A stretch of DNA of 64,000 nucleotides from Pseudomonas sp. Bc-h (lineage in GTDB: Bacteria; Pseudomonadota; Gammaproteobacteria; Pseudomonadales; Pseudomonadaceae). The notes beneath the pieces were generated by a model. It saw nothing but the letters and a program-made list of their open reading frames with translations. It did no database searches and had not been told where the DNA came from. Location of the stretch: NCBI RefSeq assembly GCF_002080045.1, contig NZ_MUIN01000013.1:100684-164683 (forward strand), written 5' to 3'. Shown piece by piece: positions 42,598 through 50,334 of this stretch; within the stretch, counting starts at the first letter, position 1, and each line of letters opens with the position of its first letter. A program made the translations under genes and the position numbers.

Positions 42598-43830
42598 TCA
42601 GTCTGCCTTGGCCAGCATCGCCAGCAGCAGCACGTTAGCGCCGGCTTCGGCCCAGTGCGGGTGTATGTGTTCGGCTTCGTTGTGGCTCAAGCCATCGACG
42701 CAGGGCACGAAAATCATTGAGGTCGGCGCGACCTTGCTCAAGTAACAGGCATCGTGACCTGCCCCCGAAATCATCCGCCGCTGGCTGTAGCCCAGCGTGG
42801 CGGCCGCCTGTTCGACGCGTTCGATGCAGTCGCTGTCAAAGGCGATCGGCGCGTACTGGAAGATTTGCTTGAGGTGGTGGGTCAGGCCAATGTGTTCGGC
42901 GATGGCCTGGACTTCAGCGCGCAACTGACCGTCGAGCACCCCCAGAACCCCTTCGTCAGGGTGACGAAACTCGACACTGAACAGGGTGCGGCCAGGGACC
43001 ACATTGCGGGAGTTGGGGAAGACGTTGACCCATCCGACCGTCGCCCGTCCTTCGGCGCCCTGAGCCACGCCCATGGCGTTGACCGCCTCGATCACCCGCG
43101 CCATGCCCAGCAGCGCGTCCAGTCGATGATCCATCGGCGTGGTTCCTGCGTGCGCGCTGCGCCCGCCAAGTTCGATTTCGTACCAGCGCTGACCCTGGGC
43201 GCCGGTCACCACGCCGATGGTGATGTCCTCGGCCTCCAGAATCGGCCCTTGTTCGATGTGCAGTTCGAACGCGGCATGAATGTCCCGGCCCCCCATGGGT
43301 TCGTCACCCGCATAGCCGATGATCTGTAGCGCCTCGCCAAGGGTGATGCCCTGGGCGTCGGTGCGCGACAGGCCGTATTCGAGATCGAACACGCCGGTGT
43401 AGACGCCGGACGCGATCATCGCCGGTGCGAAGCGCGAGCCTTCCTCGTTGGTCCAGTTGACCACTTCGACGGCACGTTCAGTCTGAATGTCGTGATCGTT
43501 CAGGGTCCGGATCACTTCGAGCCCGGCGAGCACGCCGTAGATGCCGTCGAATTTGCCACCAGCCGGTTGCGAGTCTGCGTGGGAGCCGGTGATGACCGGA
43601 GCCAGTTCGTCGTTGCGCCCCGCACGGCGGGCGAACATGTTACCCATGGCGTCGACGCGCAATGTGCAGCCCGCCTCGGTTGCCCAGCGGGCAAACAGGT
43701 CGCGGCCCAGACGGTCTTCCTCGGTCAGCGCCAGGCGCGAGACACCACCCTTGGCAGTGCCGCCGATCTGCGCCATTTCCATCAGCGAATCCCAGAGGCG
43801 TGTGCCATTGATGCGTGGAGAGGCGCTCAT
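42598..43830 (-). CDS. atcC: Zinc-dependent N-carbamoyl-L-amino acid amidohydrolase (AtcC-like)
   Basis: A 410-residue M20-family amidohydrolase of the hydantoinase/carbamoylase group. Metal ligands are in GSHADSQPAGGKFDGIYG, NEEGSRFAPAM, ELHIEQGP and the C-terminal GLSHNEAEHI; the dimerisation and substrate segment GRSAHAGTTPMDHR is also present. The group includes allantoate amidohydrolase, beta-ureidopropionase and L-carbamoylases. Its four-base overlap with an ATC-hydrolase-family gene points to N-carbamoyl-L-cysteine hydrolysis, as in Pseudomonas ATC degraders, but other carbamoyl amino acids are possible. Confidence 0.78.
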   Translation of the reverse strand: MSASPRINGTRLWDSLMEMAQIGGTAKGGVSRLALTEEDRLGRDLFARWATEAGCTLRVDAMGNMFARRAGRNDELAPVITGSHADSQPAGGKFDGIYGVLAGLEVIRTLNDHDIQTERAVEVVNWTNEEGSRFAPAMIASGVYTGVFDLEYGLSRTDAQGITLGEALQIIGYAGDEPMGGRDIHAAFELHIEQGPILEAEDITIGVVTGAQGQRWYEIELGGRSAHAGTTPMDHRLDALLGMARVIEAVNAMGVAQGAEGRATVGWVNVFPNSRNVVPGRTLFSVEFRHPDEGVLGVLDGQLRAEVQAIAEHIGLTHHLKQIFQYAPIAFDSDCIERVEQAAATLGYSQRRMISGAGHDACYLSKVAPTSMIFVPCVDGLSHNEAEHIHPHWAEAGANVLLLAMLAKAD

Positions 43831-44318
43831 TGCTGTGGCTCCTGATCCTTGACCTTGTAACGGAAGTTGCAGTGACTGGCGCCCTGCATGATGGTCTGTG
43901 TGCGCGTCAGTTCGACGTTGGGGGCGTAACCGACAATGAACACTTCATCTCGGTTGCAAGACAGCAGGTGACCGATCTCGCCGAGGCCCATTTCGTGGTA
44001 CATCTCGGCGTAGCGGCAGCGGTGCACGTCGTAGTCGTAGTGAGTGGCGTCGCTGGCGATGATGTCGACCTTGAGCGCGTCGTCCTTCTCCCACAGTTCC
44101 TGAAGCGCGACGAAGCCTTCGAGGGTCGCGCCATTGGGTTCGCGCGAGGCGAAATATTCCCCGGCTTTCACCGCCGCCTGAGAAACGGCTTCGCCGATCA
44201 CGGCCTGGGCGTTCTGCTTGCCGTAGTCACGCACCAGTATTTCGTAGATCGGTTTGATAATTTCGGCTTCGATTCGCCGCCGGGCCAGGATGCCCAGTTC
44301 ACCTTCCACAGCGCTCAT
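43827..44318 (-). CDS. atcB: L-2-amino-thiazoline-4-carboxylate hydrolase family protein (AtcB-like)
   Basis: A 163-residue protein I assign to the ATC hydrolase family, which opens the thiazoline ring of L-2-amino-thiazoline-4-carboxylate to give N-carbamoyl-L-cysteine. Characteristic parts are ILARRRIEAEIIKPIYEILVRDYG, a DVHRCRYAEMYHEMGLGEIGHLLSCNRDEVFI segment with conserved C, H and D residues, and LTRTQTIMQGASHCNFRYK near the C terminus. Start at ATG 44318 after a GAGGAGA site. Coupled to the carbamoylase gene by overlap. Confidence 0.78.
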   Translation of the reverse strand: MSAVEGELGILARRRIEAEIIKPIYEILVRDYGKQNAQAVIGEAVSQAAVKAGEYFASREPNGATLEGFVALQELWEKDDALKVDIIASDATHYDYDVHRCRYAEMYHEMGLGEIGHLLSCNRDEVFIVGYAPNVELTRTQTIMQGASHCNFRYKVKDQEPQQ

Positions 44319-44347
44319 GTCAGTTCTCCTCGGTTCACGGTCTGAGG

Positions 44348-44372
44348 GGGCGGCCCGTTTTACGAGCCGCCC
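44348..44372 (-). other. Intercistronic stem-loop between the binding protein gene and atcB
   Basis: GGGCGGC and GCCGCCC form a seven-pair stem around an 11-base loop, with no T run following. It lies just after the stop codon of the binding protein gene and could stabilise that part of the message or dampen reading into atcBC. Confidence 0.65.
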
Positions 44373-44381
44373 ATGCATTGC

Positions 44382-45530
44382 TCAAGGCTTGCCGCCAGCG
44401 ACGCTGACGGGGACCCATTTGTCGGCCTTGACCTGGTAAACGGTGAAGGTCGGATTCTTCAGATTGCCTTCGGCGTCGAAGGCGATCGGGCCGGTCACAC
44501 CCTGATAATCGATATTGCGCAGCACCGGCAGGTACTTCTGCGGGTCGGTGGAGCCGGCTTTTTCCAGGGCTGCGATCAGCACACCCACACCGTCGTAGGC
44601 GAACGGCGCGTGCAGTTCGATGTGGGTCTTGTAGCGGTCGACATACGCCTGCTCGAACGCCTTGCCACCGGGCATCTGCTCGACCGCCAGGCCCGGTTCC
44701 AGTGCCGTGACGCCTTCACCTTCCTTTTGGGCCAGGGTCAGGAAGGTCTGGCTGACGAAGCCACCTGCGCCCATCAGTGTCGCCTTGATGCCCAGCTGTT
44801 TGATGCGTCGCGCCAGTGGCGCGGCCTGTGCATCGACGCCGCCGAAGAAAATCAGGTCCGGGTTCTTGCTGCGAACGTTGGTCAACACGGCACTGAAGTC
44901 CACGGTCTTGTCGTCATACTCGCGGGAAACCACCGCTGCGCCACCGGCCTCGATGGATTTGACGAACTGATCAGCCAGGCCCTGACCGAACGCGGTACGG
45001 TCGTCGATCACCGCAATGCGCTTGGCCTTGAGGGTTTGCAGCGCGTATTTGCCGGCCACCTGACCGCCATCGTCGTCATGGCCCATGATCCGGAAACTGG
45101 TGTCGAAGCCCTGTTGAGTGTAGGCGTGACCGGTGGCCACCGGCGCGACCTGGGCGACGCCTGCATCGTGATAGACCCGGGCCGCCGGGATGCTGGTGCC
45201 GGTGTTCCAGTGACCGACCACACCCACGACGCCAGCGTCCACCAGGCGCTGAGCCACAGTAACCGCAGCACGTGGGTCGGACTGGTCGTCTTCGGACACC
45301 AGTTTATAGGTGACGGCTTCACCGCCGATTGTCGGGTGGCGCGCGTTCGCCGCATCGATTGCCAACTGCGCGCCATTTTCCAGGTCCTTGCCGATTCGCG
45401 CCGAAGGTCCGGTCAAGGGCCCGGCGAGGCCGATCAGCACCTGTTGATCGGCTTGCGCCACGGCGGCGGCGAGGCTGCTCAATACCAGACCGGTCAGGGC
45501 CGCGTGTTTGATGAGGGCAGTGAATTGCAT
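44382..45530 (-). CDS. Branched-chain-type ABC transporter substrate-binding protein
   Basis: A 382-residue LivJ/LivK-like binding protein with a signal peptide (1-27, ending AVAQA) and the fold hallmarks VLIGLAGPLTGPSARIGKDLENGAQLAIDAAN, GVVGHWNTGTSIPAARVYHDAGVAQVAPVAT and RIAVIDDRTAFGQGLADQFVK. In the operon it stands between the transport ATPases and atcB-atcC, so it probably delivers their substrate. It might bind a thiazoline, hydantoin or carbamoyl amino acid, but this is inference. Confidence 0.88.
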   Translation of the reverse strand: MQFTALIKHAALTGLVLSSLAAAVAQADQQVLIGLAGPLTGPSARIGKDLENGAQLAIDAANARHPTIGGEAVTYKLVSEDDQSDPRAAVTVAQRLVDAGVVGVVGHWNTGTSIPAARVYHDAGVAQVAPVATGHAYTQQGFDTSFRIMGHDDDGGQVAGKYALQTLKAKRIAVIDDRTAFGQGLADQFVKSIEAGGAAVVSREYDDKTVDFSAVLTNVRSKNPDLIFFGGVDAQAAPLARRIKQLGIKATLMGAGGFVSQTFLTLAQKEGEGVTALEPGLAVEQMPGGKAFEQAYVDRYKTHIELHAPFAYDGVGVLIAALEKAGSTDPQKYLPVLRNIDYQGVTGPIAFDAEGNLKNPTFTVYQVKADKWVPVSVAGGKP

Positions 45531-45558
45531 GCTGTGTTTCCTGAGTGTGGTCGCGGTT

Positions 45559-45581
45559 TCGTTCGCCGCGACGTCGGTGAT
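45559..45581 (-). other. Stem-loop upstream of the binding protein gene
   Basis: GTCGCGG and CCGCGAC pair around a nine-base loop in the 81-base gap between the ATPase gene and the binding protein gene. It may be a processing or stability signal that lets the binding protein be made in excess. Confidence 0.5.
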
Positions 45582-45611
45582 GACACGCCGGAGGCCCGGT
45601 AGCGTTGGGAT

Positions 45612-46334
45612 TCATTCGCCCAGATAGGCTGCGCGCACCTGAGGGTCATTGATCAGCGTCGACGACGCGCCATCGAGGACGATCCGGCCGCTGTCCATGA
45701 CGTAGGCGCGCTCCGTCACCTGGAGTGCCAGTCGAGCGTTCTGCTCCACCAGCAGCAGGGTCATGCCGCGACGGCAGACTTCGCCGATGACCTGGAAAAT
45801 TTTCTCAACCATTACAGGCGCCAGGCCCATGGACGGCTCGTCGAGAATCAGCAGGCGAGGGCGGGCCAGCAGGGCGCGGCCCAGGGCGAGCATTTGTTGC
45901 TCGCCGCCGGACATCAGCCCCGCAGGCTGCTGCAGGCGCCGCCGTAAATGCGGAAACCAGTCCAGGATCTGTGCGATTTCGTCGCGGATCGCCGCGCTGT
46001 CACGTCGTAAATGAGCGCCAGCCTGGAGGTTTTCCAGCACGCTCATCCGGGCGAACACGCCGCGACCTTCGGGCACCATCGCCAGACCCAGTGCCGGACG
46101 TTCATGGGCTGCGATACCACGCAGGGAGCGTCCGTTGAAAAGAATGTCGCCGGCGCTGGCCGCCAGCAGGCCAGTGAGGGCCTTGAGGGTCGAGGTCTTG
46201 CCGGCGCCGTTGGAGCCGATCAGCGTCACGTGTTCGCCGTCTTCGACCGAAAGGTCCAGCGACTTCACCGCCTGAATCGCGCCGTAATGCACATCCAGCC
46301 CGGTGATTTGCAGCAAGGGCTCAGCCATGGACAC
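45612..46334 (-). CDS. livF: ABC transporter ATP-binding protein, LivF type
   Basis: A 240-residue ATPase with Walker A GSNGAGKTS, signature MSGGEQQMLALGRALLARP and Walker B LLILDEPSMGLAPVMVEKI, as in LivF. It overlaps the LivG gene by 14 bases. The start may be at 46334 or two codons later (MAEPLL). Confidence 0.9.
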   Translation of the reverse strand: MSMAEPLLQITGLDVHYGAIQAVKSLDLSVEDGEHVTLIGSNGAGKTSTLKALTGLLAASAGDILFNGRSLRGIAAHERPALGLAMVPEGRGVFARMSVLENLQAGAHLRRDSAAIRDEIAQILDWFPHLRRRLQQPAGLMSGGEQQMLALGRALLARPRLLILDEPSMGLAPVMVEKIFQVIGEVCRRGMTLLLVEQNARLALQVTERAYVMDSGRIVLDGASSTLINDPQVRAAYLGE

Positions 46335-47091
46335 CGGCTCCCAGATACGCCTCGATCACCGCCGGGTTGCTGCGCACATCCTGCGGCGAGCCCTGGGCAA
46401 TGATCTGGCCGTGGTCGAGAACGGTGATGCGGTCGCACAGACCCATCACCAGTTTGACGTCGTGTTCGATCAACAGCAGCGTGCGGCCATCGCCGCGAAT
46501 CTTTTCCAGCAGGTCGCGCAGTTGAAGTTTTTCCGTGGCATTCATGCCGGCCGCAGGTTCGTCCAGGGCCAGCAACCGAGGTTCGGTGGCCAGTGCCCGG
46601 GCGATTTCCAGGCGTCGCTGATGACCGTAGGAAAGCGTGTCGGCACGACGTTCCGCCAGTTCGCCGATGCCTACGTAATCAAGCCAGTGGCGAGCGATCC
46701 GGCGGGTTTGCGCCTCTTCTTCCCGTGCCCTGCGGTGGCGCGTGAGGGCTGCCCAGACGCCGTTGCGGGTGCGAACGTGGCGCCCGACCATGACGTTCTC
46801 CAGCACGCTCATGGCATTGAACAGACGAATGTTCTGAAAGGTGCGGGCGATGCCGGCCTGCGCGACCTTGTGTACGGAAGAAGGCTGGTAGGCCACACCT
46901 GACAGGGCAAAGCGGCCGGCATCGGCGCGATACAGCCCGGTCATGACATTGAAGAAGGTGGTCTTGCCCGCGCCATTGGGACCGATCAATCCGTAGACTT
47001 CCCCGGCCTGGATGCTCAGGTTCACGTCGGTCAGGGCACTGACTCCGCCGAAATGCTTGCTCACCCCTTCGATCTGCAGCAAAGCGCTCAT
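46321..47091 (-). CDS. livG: ABC transporter ATP-binding protein, LivG type
   Basis: A 256-residue ATPase: Walker A GPNGAGKTT, GIARTFQNIRLF, signature LSYGHQRRLEIARAL and Walker B LLALDEPAAGMN, the LivG pattern. The open frame reaches further upstream, but the start is the ATG at 47091, which overlaps livM by four bases. Confidence 0.92.
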   Translation of the reverse strand: MSALLQIEGVSKHFGGVSALTDVNLSIQAGEVYGLIGPNGAGKTTFFNVMTGLYRADAGRFALSGVAYQPSSVHKVAQAGIARTFQNIRLFNAMSVLENVMVGRHVRTRNGVWAALTRHRRAREEEAQTRRIARHWLDYVGIGELAERRADTLSYGHQRRLEIARALATEPRLLALDEPAAGMNATEKLQLRDLLEKIRGDGRTLLLIEHDVKLVMGLCDRITVLDHGQIIAQGSPQDVRSNPAVIEAYLGAGVHG

Positions 47092-48188
47092 GATCTTGCC
47101 TCCCGCGCTGCCGGCCACATCCCGGCCGGGCGATAGAGCATGACCAGAATCAACGCCAACCCGTAGAACAACTGGCGAATGATTTCCGGGTCCACCAGCA
47201 CCTGACCGAACAGAGATTGCTGAAGGCTGCCCATAGTGGCGCGCAGTACTTCGGGCAGCGCCGCCAGCAGCACGCAACCCAGAATCACGCCGGGAATATG
47301 GCCCATGCCGCCCAGCACGACCATCGCCAGTACCGCCACAGACTCGTTGAGGCTGAATGACTCAGGCGAGACGAAGCCCTGAAACGAAGCGAACAGGGCA
47401 CCGCCCACGCCGCCGAAACTGGCGCCGATGGCGAACGCCAGCAGCTTCAGGCGACGGGTGTCCAGCCCCATGGCTTCAGCGGCATTCTCATCCTCGCGGA
47501 TGGCCACCCAAGCCCGGCCGATGCGCGAATCCTGAAGGCGTACGCAGGCGAACATGATCAGTAGCGCGAGCAGGGCGAACAGGTAGTAATAGAGATACAC
47601 CGAGGGAATGCGCAGGCCGAAGAGCTCCTGGGTTCGCGCCAGATTGACGCCGAACAGCTGGATCGGGTCGACCGACGAAATGCCTTTGGGGCCGTTGGTT
47701 ATGTTCAGCGGACGGTCCAGATTGCGCAGGAAGATGCGGATGATCTCGCCGAAACCGAGCGTGACGATGGCCAGGTAATCGCCGCGCAGCCGCAGGGTCG
47801 GCGCGCCGAGCAAAATACCCAGGCCTGCTGCGAGCAACCCCGCCAGCGGCACGATCAACCAGATCGAGGTGTGCATGCCATGGGGCAGGGCAGCCGCCAG
47901 CGCCGGAAACTGCGTGAGCAGGTGCGGCGAGGACAGCAGCGCGGCCAGATACGCACCCACCGCATAGAACGCGATAAAGCCCAGATCGAGCAGCCCCGCA
48001 TAACCGACCACGATATTCAGGCCCAGCGCGAGCATGATGTAGAGCAACGCGAAATCGAGCATTCGCACCCAGGCGTTGCCGCCGGCCTGGCCCGCGATCC
48101 ACGGCGCCAGCAGCAGCGCAAGGGCAAACAGCACAATCCCGAATCGGGCCCGTTGTGCGGGCCGTGTCACTGCGATGAGCAGGCTCAT
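47088..48188 (-). CDS. livM: ABC transporter permease, LivM type
   Basis: A 366-residue permease with about ten hydrophobic segments. The typical region ALGLNIVVGYAGLLDLGFIAFYAVGAYLAALL and the EAA-like loop RIGRAWVAIREDENAAEAMGLDTRRLKLLAFAIGA are present. It overlaps livH by four bases. Confidence 0.92.
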   Translation of the reverse strand: MSLLIAVTRPAQRARFGIVLFALALLLAPWIAGQAGGNAWVRMLDFALLYIMLALGLNIVVGYAGLLDLGFIAFYAVGAYLAALLSSPHLLTQFPALAAALPHGMHTSIWLIVPLAGLLAAGLGILLGAPTLRLRGDYLAIVTLGFGEIIRIFLRNLDRPLNITNGPKGISSVDPIQLFGVNLARTQELFGLRIPSVYLYYYLFALLALLIMFACVRLQDSRIGRAWVAIREDENAAEAMGLDTRRLKLLAFAIGASFGGVGGALFASFQGFVSPESFSLNESVAVLAMVVLGGMGHIPGVILGCVLLAALPEVLRATMGSLQQSLFGQVLVDPEIIRQLFYGLALILVMLYRPAGMWPAAREARS

Positions 48189-49135
48189 GCGCGCACCGCC
48201 AGACGTTCGCCCAAAAGGCCCGAAGGGCGCAGTACCAACACCGTAATCAGCACCATGAAGGCGAACACGTCCTGATAGCTGCTGCCGAATACGCCGTCAG
48301 TCAACTCGCCCATGTAGCCGGTTCCCAAGGCTTCGATCAGGCCCAGCAGGATGCCGCCGAGCATGGCGCCCTTGAGGTTGCCGATGCCGCCGAGCACTGC
48401 GGCCGTAAAGGCTTTGAGACCCGGCAGAAACCCCATGTAGAAATGTGCGCTGCCATAATTGCTGGCCATCATGATGCCGGCGAGGGCTGCGAGGCCGCCG
48501 CCGATGGCAAAGGTCAGCACGATGACGCTGTTCGGATTAATGCCCATCAGACTCGCCACCTGCGGATTCTCCGCCACCGCGCGCATGGAGCGGCCGAGAC
48601 GAGTGCGCTCGACCAGCAATAGCAAGCCGCCCATGACCAGCATGGCGACGAGCACGGTAATGATGGCGGTCATGTTGGTGATGGCGGGCGCATGAGTGGC
48701 ATCGCCAGCGGTCACCTCGATGGCGTCCAGCGGCAACAACTGAGGAAACACCTGGGGATTGCGCGACCAGATCAGCATCGCCACGGTTTGCAGTAACAGC
48801 GATACCCCAAGGCCACTGATCAGTGGCGCCAGGCGCGGCGCATTGCGCAAACGCCGATACGCGATACGTTCGATCAAGCCAGCGAGCAGGGCGCAGGCGG
48901 CCATGGCGATGACGCCCGCGACGATCAGCACCACGATGTCCGGCAAGCCGGGAAACGCGCTCTGCAATAGATGGATAGCCGAAAGGCCGATCAGCGCGCC
49001 GATCATCAGTACGTCGCCATGGGCGAAGTTGATGATGCGCAGGATCCCGTAGACCATGGTGTAGCCGAGGGCGATGAGCGCGTACAAACTGCCCAGCACC
49101 AGGCCGTTGAGCAACTGTTGGATGAACATATCCAT
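48185..49135 (-). CDS. livH: ABC transporter permease, LivH type
   Basis: A 316-residue permease with eight or nine hydrophobic segments; NGLVLGSLYALIALGYTMVYGILRIINFAHGDVLMIGAL is the standard LivH start. The first gene of the operon. The start is uncertain: ATG 49135 (MDMFIQQLL) is chosen, but no strong ribosome site precedes it; TTG 49159 would add eight residues. The divergent LysR gene starts 193 bases away. Confidence 0.88.
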   Translation of the reverse strand: MDMFIQQLLNGLVLGSLYALIALGYTMVYGILRIINFAHGDVLMIGALIGLSAIHLLQSAFPGLPDIVVLIVAGVIAMAACALLAGLIERIAYRRLRNAPRLAPLISGLGVSLLLQTVAMLIWSRNPQVFPQLLPLDAIEVTAGDATHAPAITNMTAIITVLVAMLVMGGLLLLVERTRLGRSMRAVAENPQVASLMGINPNSVIVLTFAIGGGLAALAGIMMASNYGSAHFYMGFLPGLKAFTAAVLGGIGNLKGAMLGGILLGLIEALGTGYMGELTDGVFGSSYQDVFAFMVLITVLVLRPSGLLGERLAVRA

Positions 49136-49328
49136 GAGAGGGGCAAAGCCTTGGGTCAATCGTCGCGGGCGCGACCGGAACAGGGCGGCACACTAAATAA
49201 TCGTTTTATATTTATCAACTAACAAAAATTCATAAGGTTATAAGCAATTGTTGATACCGGTTTTATGGGCGTTTCTGAGTTGTTTTCTGTAGCTTTCCAA
49301 GCGTAACAATAAGGTTTAAGCTCAATAC

Positions 49329-50225
49329 ATGAATAATATAGAACAAATGCAAAACGACCCTCCGCTGCGCGCCGTGCGCACATTCGAAGCCTTTGCCCGT
49401 CATGGGGGGGTCAATTCGGCTGCCCGCGAACTGGATGTCTCGCCCTCGGCGATCAGTCATCAGTTGCGCCTGCTGGAGGAGTTCCTCGGCCAGTCGCTGA
49501 CCTCAAGGCAAGGCCGCAACCTGATTCTTACGGACGAAGGGCGTGAATATTACCGGGCGATTCGCTCGGCGTTCGCGGTGCTGCGCAGTGCCACTGAGCA
49601 TGTGCGTGAACAGTCGGCGACACGCCAGGTGACGATCAGCCTGATCCCGATGTTCGGGATCAATCTGTTCATCCCGCGCCTGGGTGAGTTCCTGGCCGAG
49701 AACCCGGCGGTGGACGTCAACGTGACCTATGCCAATCACCGCAGTTACCCCAGCGATGCCGCTGACATTTCGATCCGCTTCGGTACCGGGCACTGGCCGG
49801 GCTATCACAGCGAGCCGCTGATGTCTGGTGGCGTGACGGCGTGGTGCAGCCCTTCATTCAAGGCCCTTCACGGCCGCATCGATACGCCTCAGGCGCTGGT
49901 GGAGTTGCCGTTGCTGCACGATGAGGAGCGTGGCACCTGGATGGCGTGGTTACAAAGCGTCGGCGTCCGGCACCCGACAGCGTTGCAGGGACTGTTGTTC
50001 GAAGACGGCCAGCTTGCTCTGACTGCTGCGCTCAACGGTTTGGGCTGCGCGCTGCTGCGCGAACCCTTGGTGACGCCGCTGCGTGATCGGGGCGAGCTGA
50101 TCAAACTGTTCGACCATGGCCTGGATGACGGAAGGGCGTATTACCTGTGTCGACGCGCCGATGGCGAGCTTTCACGAGAAGGGTTGAATCTCTACAGCTG
50201 GATCAAGCGCGTATTGCTGACTTGA
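49329..50225 (+). CDS. LysR-family regulator (GcvA-like) of the atc/ABC operon
   Basis: A 298-residue LysR regulator of the GcvA-like group (PPLRAVRTFEAFARHGGVNSAARELDVSPSAISHQLRLLEEFLGQSL). The effector domain shows SAADISIRFGTG-like DAADISIRFGTGHWPGY. It is divergent from livH, so it is the probable regulator of the importer and the atc genes. The intervening 190 bases are AT-rich for this genome. Confidence 0.87.
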   Translation: MNNIEQMQNDPPLRAVRTFEAFARHGGVNSAARELDVSPSAISHQLRLLEEFLGQSLTSRQGRNLILTDEGREYYRAIRSAFAVLRSATEHVREQSATRQVTISLIPMFGINLFIPRLGEFLAENPAVDVNVTYANHRSYPSDAADISIRFGTGHWPGYHSEPLMSGGVTAWCSPSFKALHGRIDTPQALVELPLLHDEERGTWMAWLQSVGVRHPTALQGLLFEDGQLALTAALNGLGCALLREPLVTPLRDRGELIKLFDHGLDDGRAYYLCRRADGELSREGLNLYSWIKRVLLT

Positions 50226-50242
50226 CCTGGCGCAGTGCGCGG

Positions 50243-50315
50243 CCAGCCCGGGGTTGGCGCCCGGGCTGGATACGAATGACAAGGCGGGGAACGAGAGCCT
50301 GCTCAAACAGGCTCT
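50243..50315. terminator. Two GC-rich hairpins between convergent genes
   Basis: CCAGCCCGGG-GTTGGCG-CCCGGGCTGG (50243-50269) is a perfect ten-pair stem, and AGAGCCTG-CTCAAA-CAGGCTCT (50294-50315) a perfect eight-pair stem. They sit between the LysR and TonB-receptor stop codons. Neither is followed by a T run, so they may end transcription only in part, or protect 3' ends. Confidence 0.55.
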
Positions 50316-50334
50316 GGTGCACTGCGGACCCGGA

